7,229 bases of DNA from contig JAISRV010000318.1 of the NCBI GenBank assembly GCA_031273445.1, positions 1 through 7,229 of the forward strand, written 5' to 3'. How positions within the stretch are numbered: position 1 is the stretch's first letter; every line of letters begins with the position of its first letter. The notes under the pieces were generated by a model. The model saw nothing but the letters and a program-made list of their open reading frames with translations. It ran no database searches and was not told where the DNA came from. The position numbers and the translations under genes are program-made. This document shows positions 6,589-7,229 of this stretch, one piece after another. The stretch is from Candidatus Adiutrix sp. (GTDB lineage Bacteria; Desulfobacterota; Desulfarculia; Adiutricales; Adiutricaceae).

Positions 6589-6594
6589 ATTTTA
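6589..6594 (-). promoter_or_regulatory. -10-like box for the candidate 6S RNA
   Basis: TAAAAT (5 of 6 to TATAAT) on the minus strand lies about 7 bases before position 6582, where the closing stem of the structured RNA begins. No good -35 hexamer is seen at 16-18 bases upstream, so the RNA may also be processed from the zapA transcript. Confidence 0.35.
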
Positions 6595-6632
6595 AGGAGC
6601 CAACCAAACAGTACGCTAGCGCCTTGCAACGC

Positions 6633-6998
6633 TTAATCGGGAGAAGAGTCGCCGATGACCGCGTCTATAAGCGCGGCCATTTTTTCCGAATCATTTTCGA
6701 CTCTGGCTTTAAGATCGTTCAAGACGCGCTGGGCGTTATAGCGGCCCAGCGCCATCTGAAAAGCGACCTGTACGGGCCAGTCGAAATGCCCTGGCCCCAA
6801 ACTGGGGTTGAGTTCGCGCAGACGCCTGGCCTCACGGTCTATATCGTCGGCCAGTTGTTCCGCCAACTGCGGTTTATCGCTTTTTATCTCGTAAATTTTG
6901 TCGAACATGCGCACGGCTACCAGTTTGGCGGCATTCCCAGACGGGGGAGCGGCGCCGGGCTGAGAGTCGGCCGCTGATTGATTTTTTTCTTCAGTCAT
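6633..6998 (-). CDS. zapA: Cell division protein ZapA
   Basis: Small cytosolic FtsZ-ring-associated protein that bundles FtsZ filaments. It has 121 residues, close to the family size. After a low-complexity N-terminus rich in Ser/Ala/Pro/Gln (1-24), residues about 25-65 give the ZapA globular head pattern: VAVRMFDKIYEIKSDKPQL, then AEQLADDIDREARRLRE. Residues about 75-115 form the C-terminal coiled-coil helix. The expected 'vA.q.Al' helix start appears as VQVAFQMALGRYNAQRVLNDL. ATG at 6998 has a modest RBS (GGTGA, 6-base spacer). It follows the end of a ZapB-like protein on the same strand and is followed by the candidate 6S RNA and rny. This order supports the call more than sequence identity alone, since ZapA diverges quickly. 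Confidence 0.82.
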   Translation of the reverse strand: MTEEKNQSAADSQPGAAPPSGNAAKLVAVRMFDKIYEIKSDKPQLAEQLADDIDREARRLRELNPSLGPGHFDWPVQVAFQMALGRYNAQRVLNDLKARVENDSEKMAALIDAVIGDSSPD

Positions 6999-7105
6999 GC
7001 AAAATCACCGTCATAAGCCGGCGACAAACCGGAGAGCCGGACGGAATCCGCGCGGGCGACGACGGAAGACCGCCAGACCGCGCGGTCAAAATGGTCCGGG
7101 CTCAT
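6995..7105 (-). CDS. Possible 36-residue ORF overlapping the zapA start
   Basis: ATG at 7105 opens a frame of 36 codons (starting MSPDHFDRAVWRSS and ending SPAYDGDFA) whose TGA overlaps the zapA ATG as ATGA, a classic translational coupling arrangement. It fills nearly all of the gap between the ZapB-like stop and zapA. It lacks a purine-rich RBS, resembles no family that I know, and its GC-rich third positions are also expected of random GC-rich DNA. It may be a chance open frame. Confidence 0.2.
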   Translation of the reverse strand: MSPDHFDRAVWRSSVVARADSVRLSGLSPAYDGDFA

Positions 7106-7119
7106 GACGCCAGGAGGGC

Positions 7120-7229
7120 CTATTCCAGGCGAGCCAGAATCGCGTCCACCCTGGCCACAATGGCGTCGCGCTCGGTCTGCAGTTCATTAATAAGGCTTTC
7201 CGCGGCCTCCAGCTCTTTGGCCGCGGCGG
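7120..7229 (-). CDS. C-terminal end of a ZapB-like coiled-coil protein (partial)
   Basis: An open frame enters from the right edge and stops at TAG (7122-7120). The 35 visible residues, beginning AAAKELEAAESLINEL and ending ERDAIVARVDAILARLE, show the heptad spacing of a coiled coil. They resemble the C-termini of ZapB-like proteins (an ERD..V..RV..IL.RLE pattern) that precede zapA in many Deltaproteobacteria. ZapB is a small coiled-coil partner of ZapA at the division ring. The start is outside the window, so length cannot be checked; any short coiled-coil protein could give this tail, and location beside zapA is the main support. Confidence 0.6.
   Translation of the reverse strand, partial: AAAKELEAAESLINELQTERDAIVARVDAILARLE

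Overview
The window looks like an ordinary chromosomal stretch from a GC-rich member of the Desulfobacterota / Deltaproteobacteria. The main reasons are the minus-strand order zapB-like, zapA, structured RNA, rny, and a chemoreceptor whose signalling-domain sequence is of the type common in Desulfovibrio and Geobacter relatives. No tool could be run, so the taxonomic placement is an inference.

Layout. (1) Bases 1-633, plus strand: C-terminal three quarters of a pyridoxal/pyridoxamine kinase, closed by a good intrinsic terminator (665-698). (2) Bases 726-2623, minus strand, convergent with the kinase: a methyl-accepting chemotaxis protein whose reading frame is broken by one missing base near 1074-1078. 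Restoring one base gives a continuous 632-residue receptor. (3) Bases 2624-3218: about 595 bases without a convincing gene. They hold a possible receptor promoter, a terminator for the upstream gene, several stem-forming segments, and two very short plus-strand ORFs with good ribosome binding sites. (4) Bases 3219-4070, minus strand: an unusual Hpt (CheA P1-like) plus STAS fusion with its own recognisable promoter (4134-4162). (5) Bases 4238-7229, minus strand: a cell-division / RNA-metabolism cluster, read in the direction of transcription as the end of a zapB-like coiled-coil protein, a possible 36-codon ORF overlapping the zapA start, zapA, a 244-base gap that folds like 6S RNA, rny (RNase Y), and a membrane-anchored single-domain rhodanese.

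How the parts relate. The Hpt-STAS protein and the receptor both belong to signal transduction and lie in the same orientation, but a terminator and a long spacer separate them, so they are probably separate transcription units. The zap-rny cluster pairs Z-ring assembly factors with the membrane-anchored decay endonuclease. Placement of 6S RNA beside zapA is known in several proteobacteria and supports the RNA call. The most interesting items are the 6S-like RNA, the Hpt-STAS fusion, the receptor frameshift, and the structured spacer at 2960-3205. I see no mobile element, CRISPR array, tRNA, rRNA or defence system.
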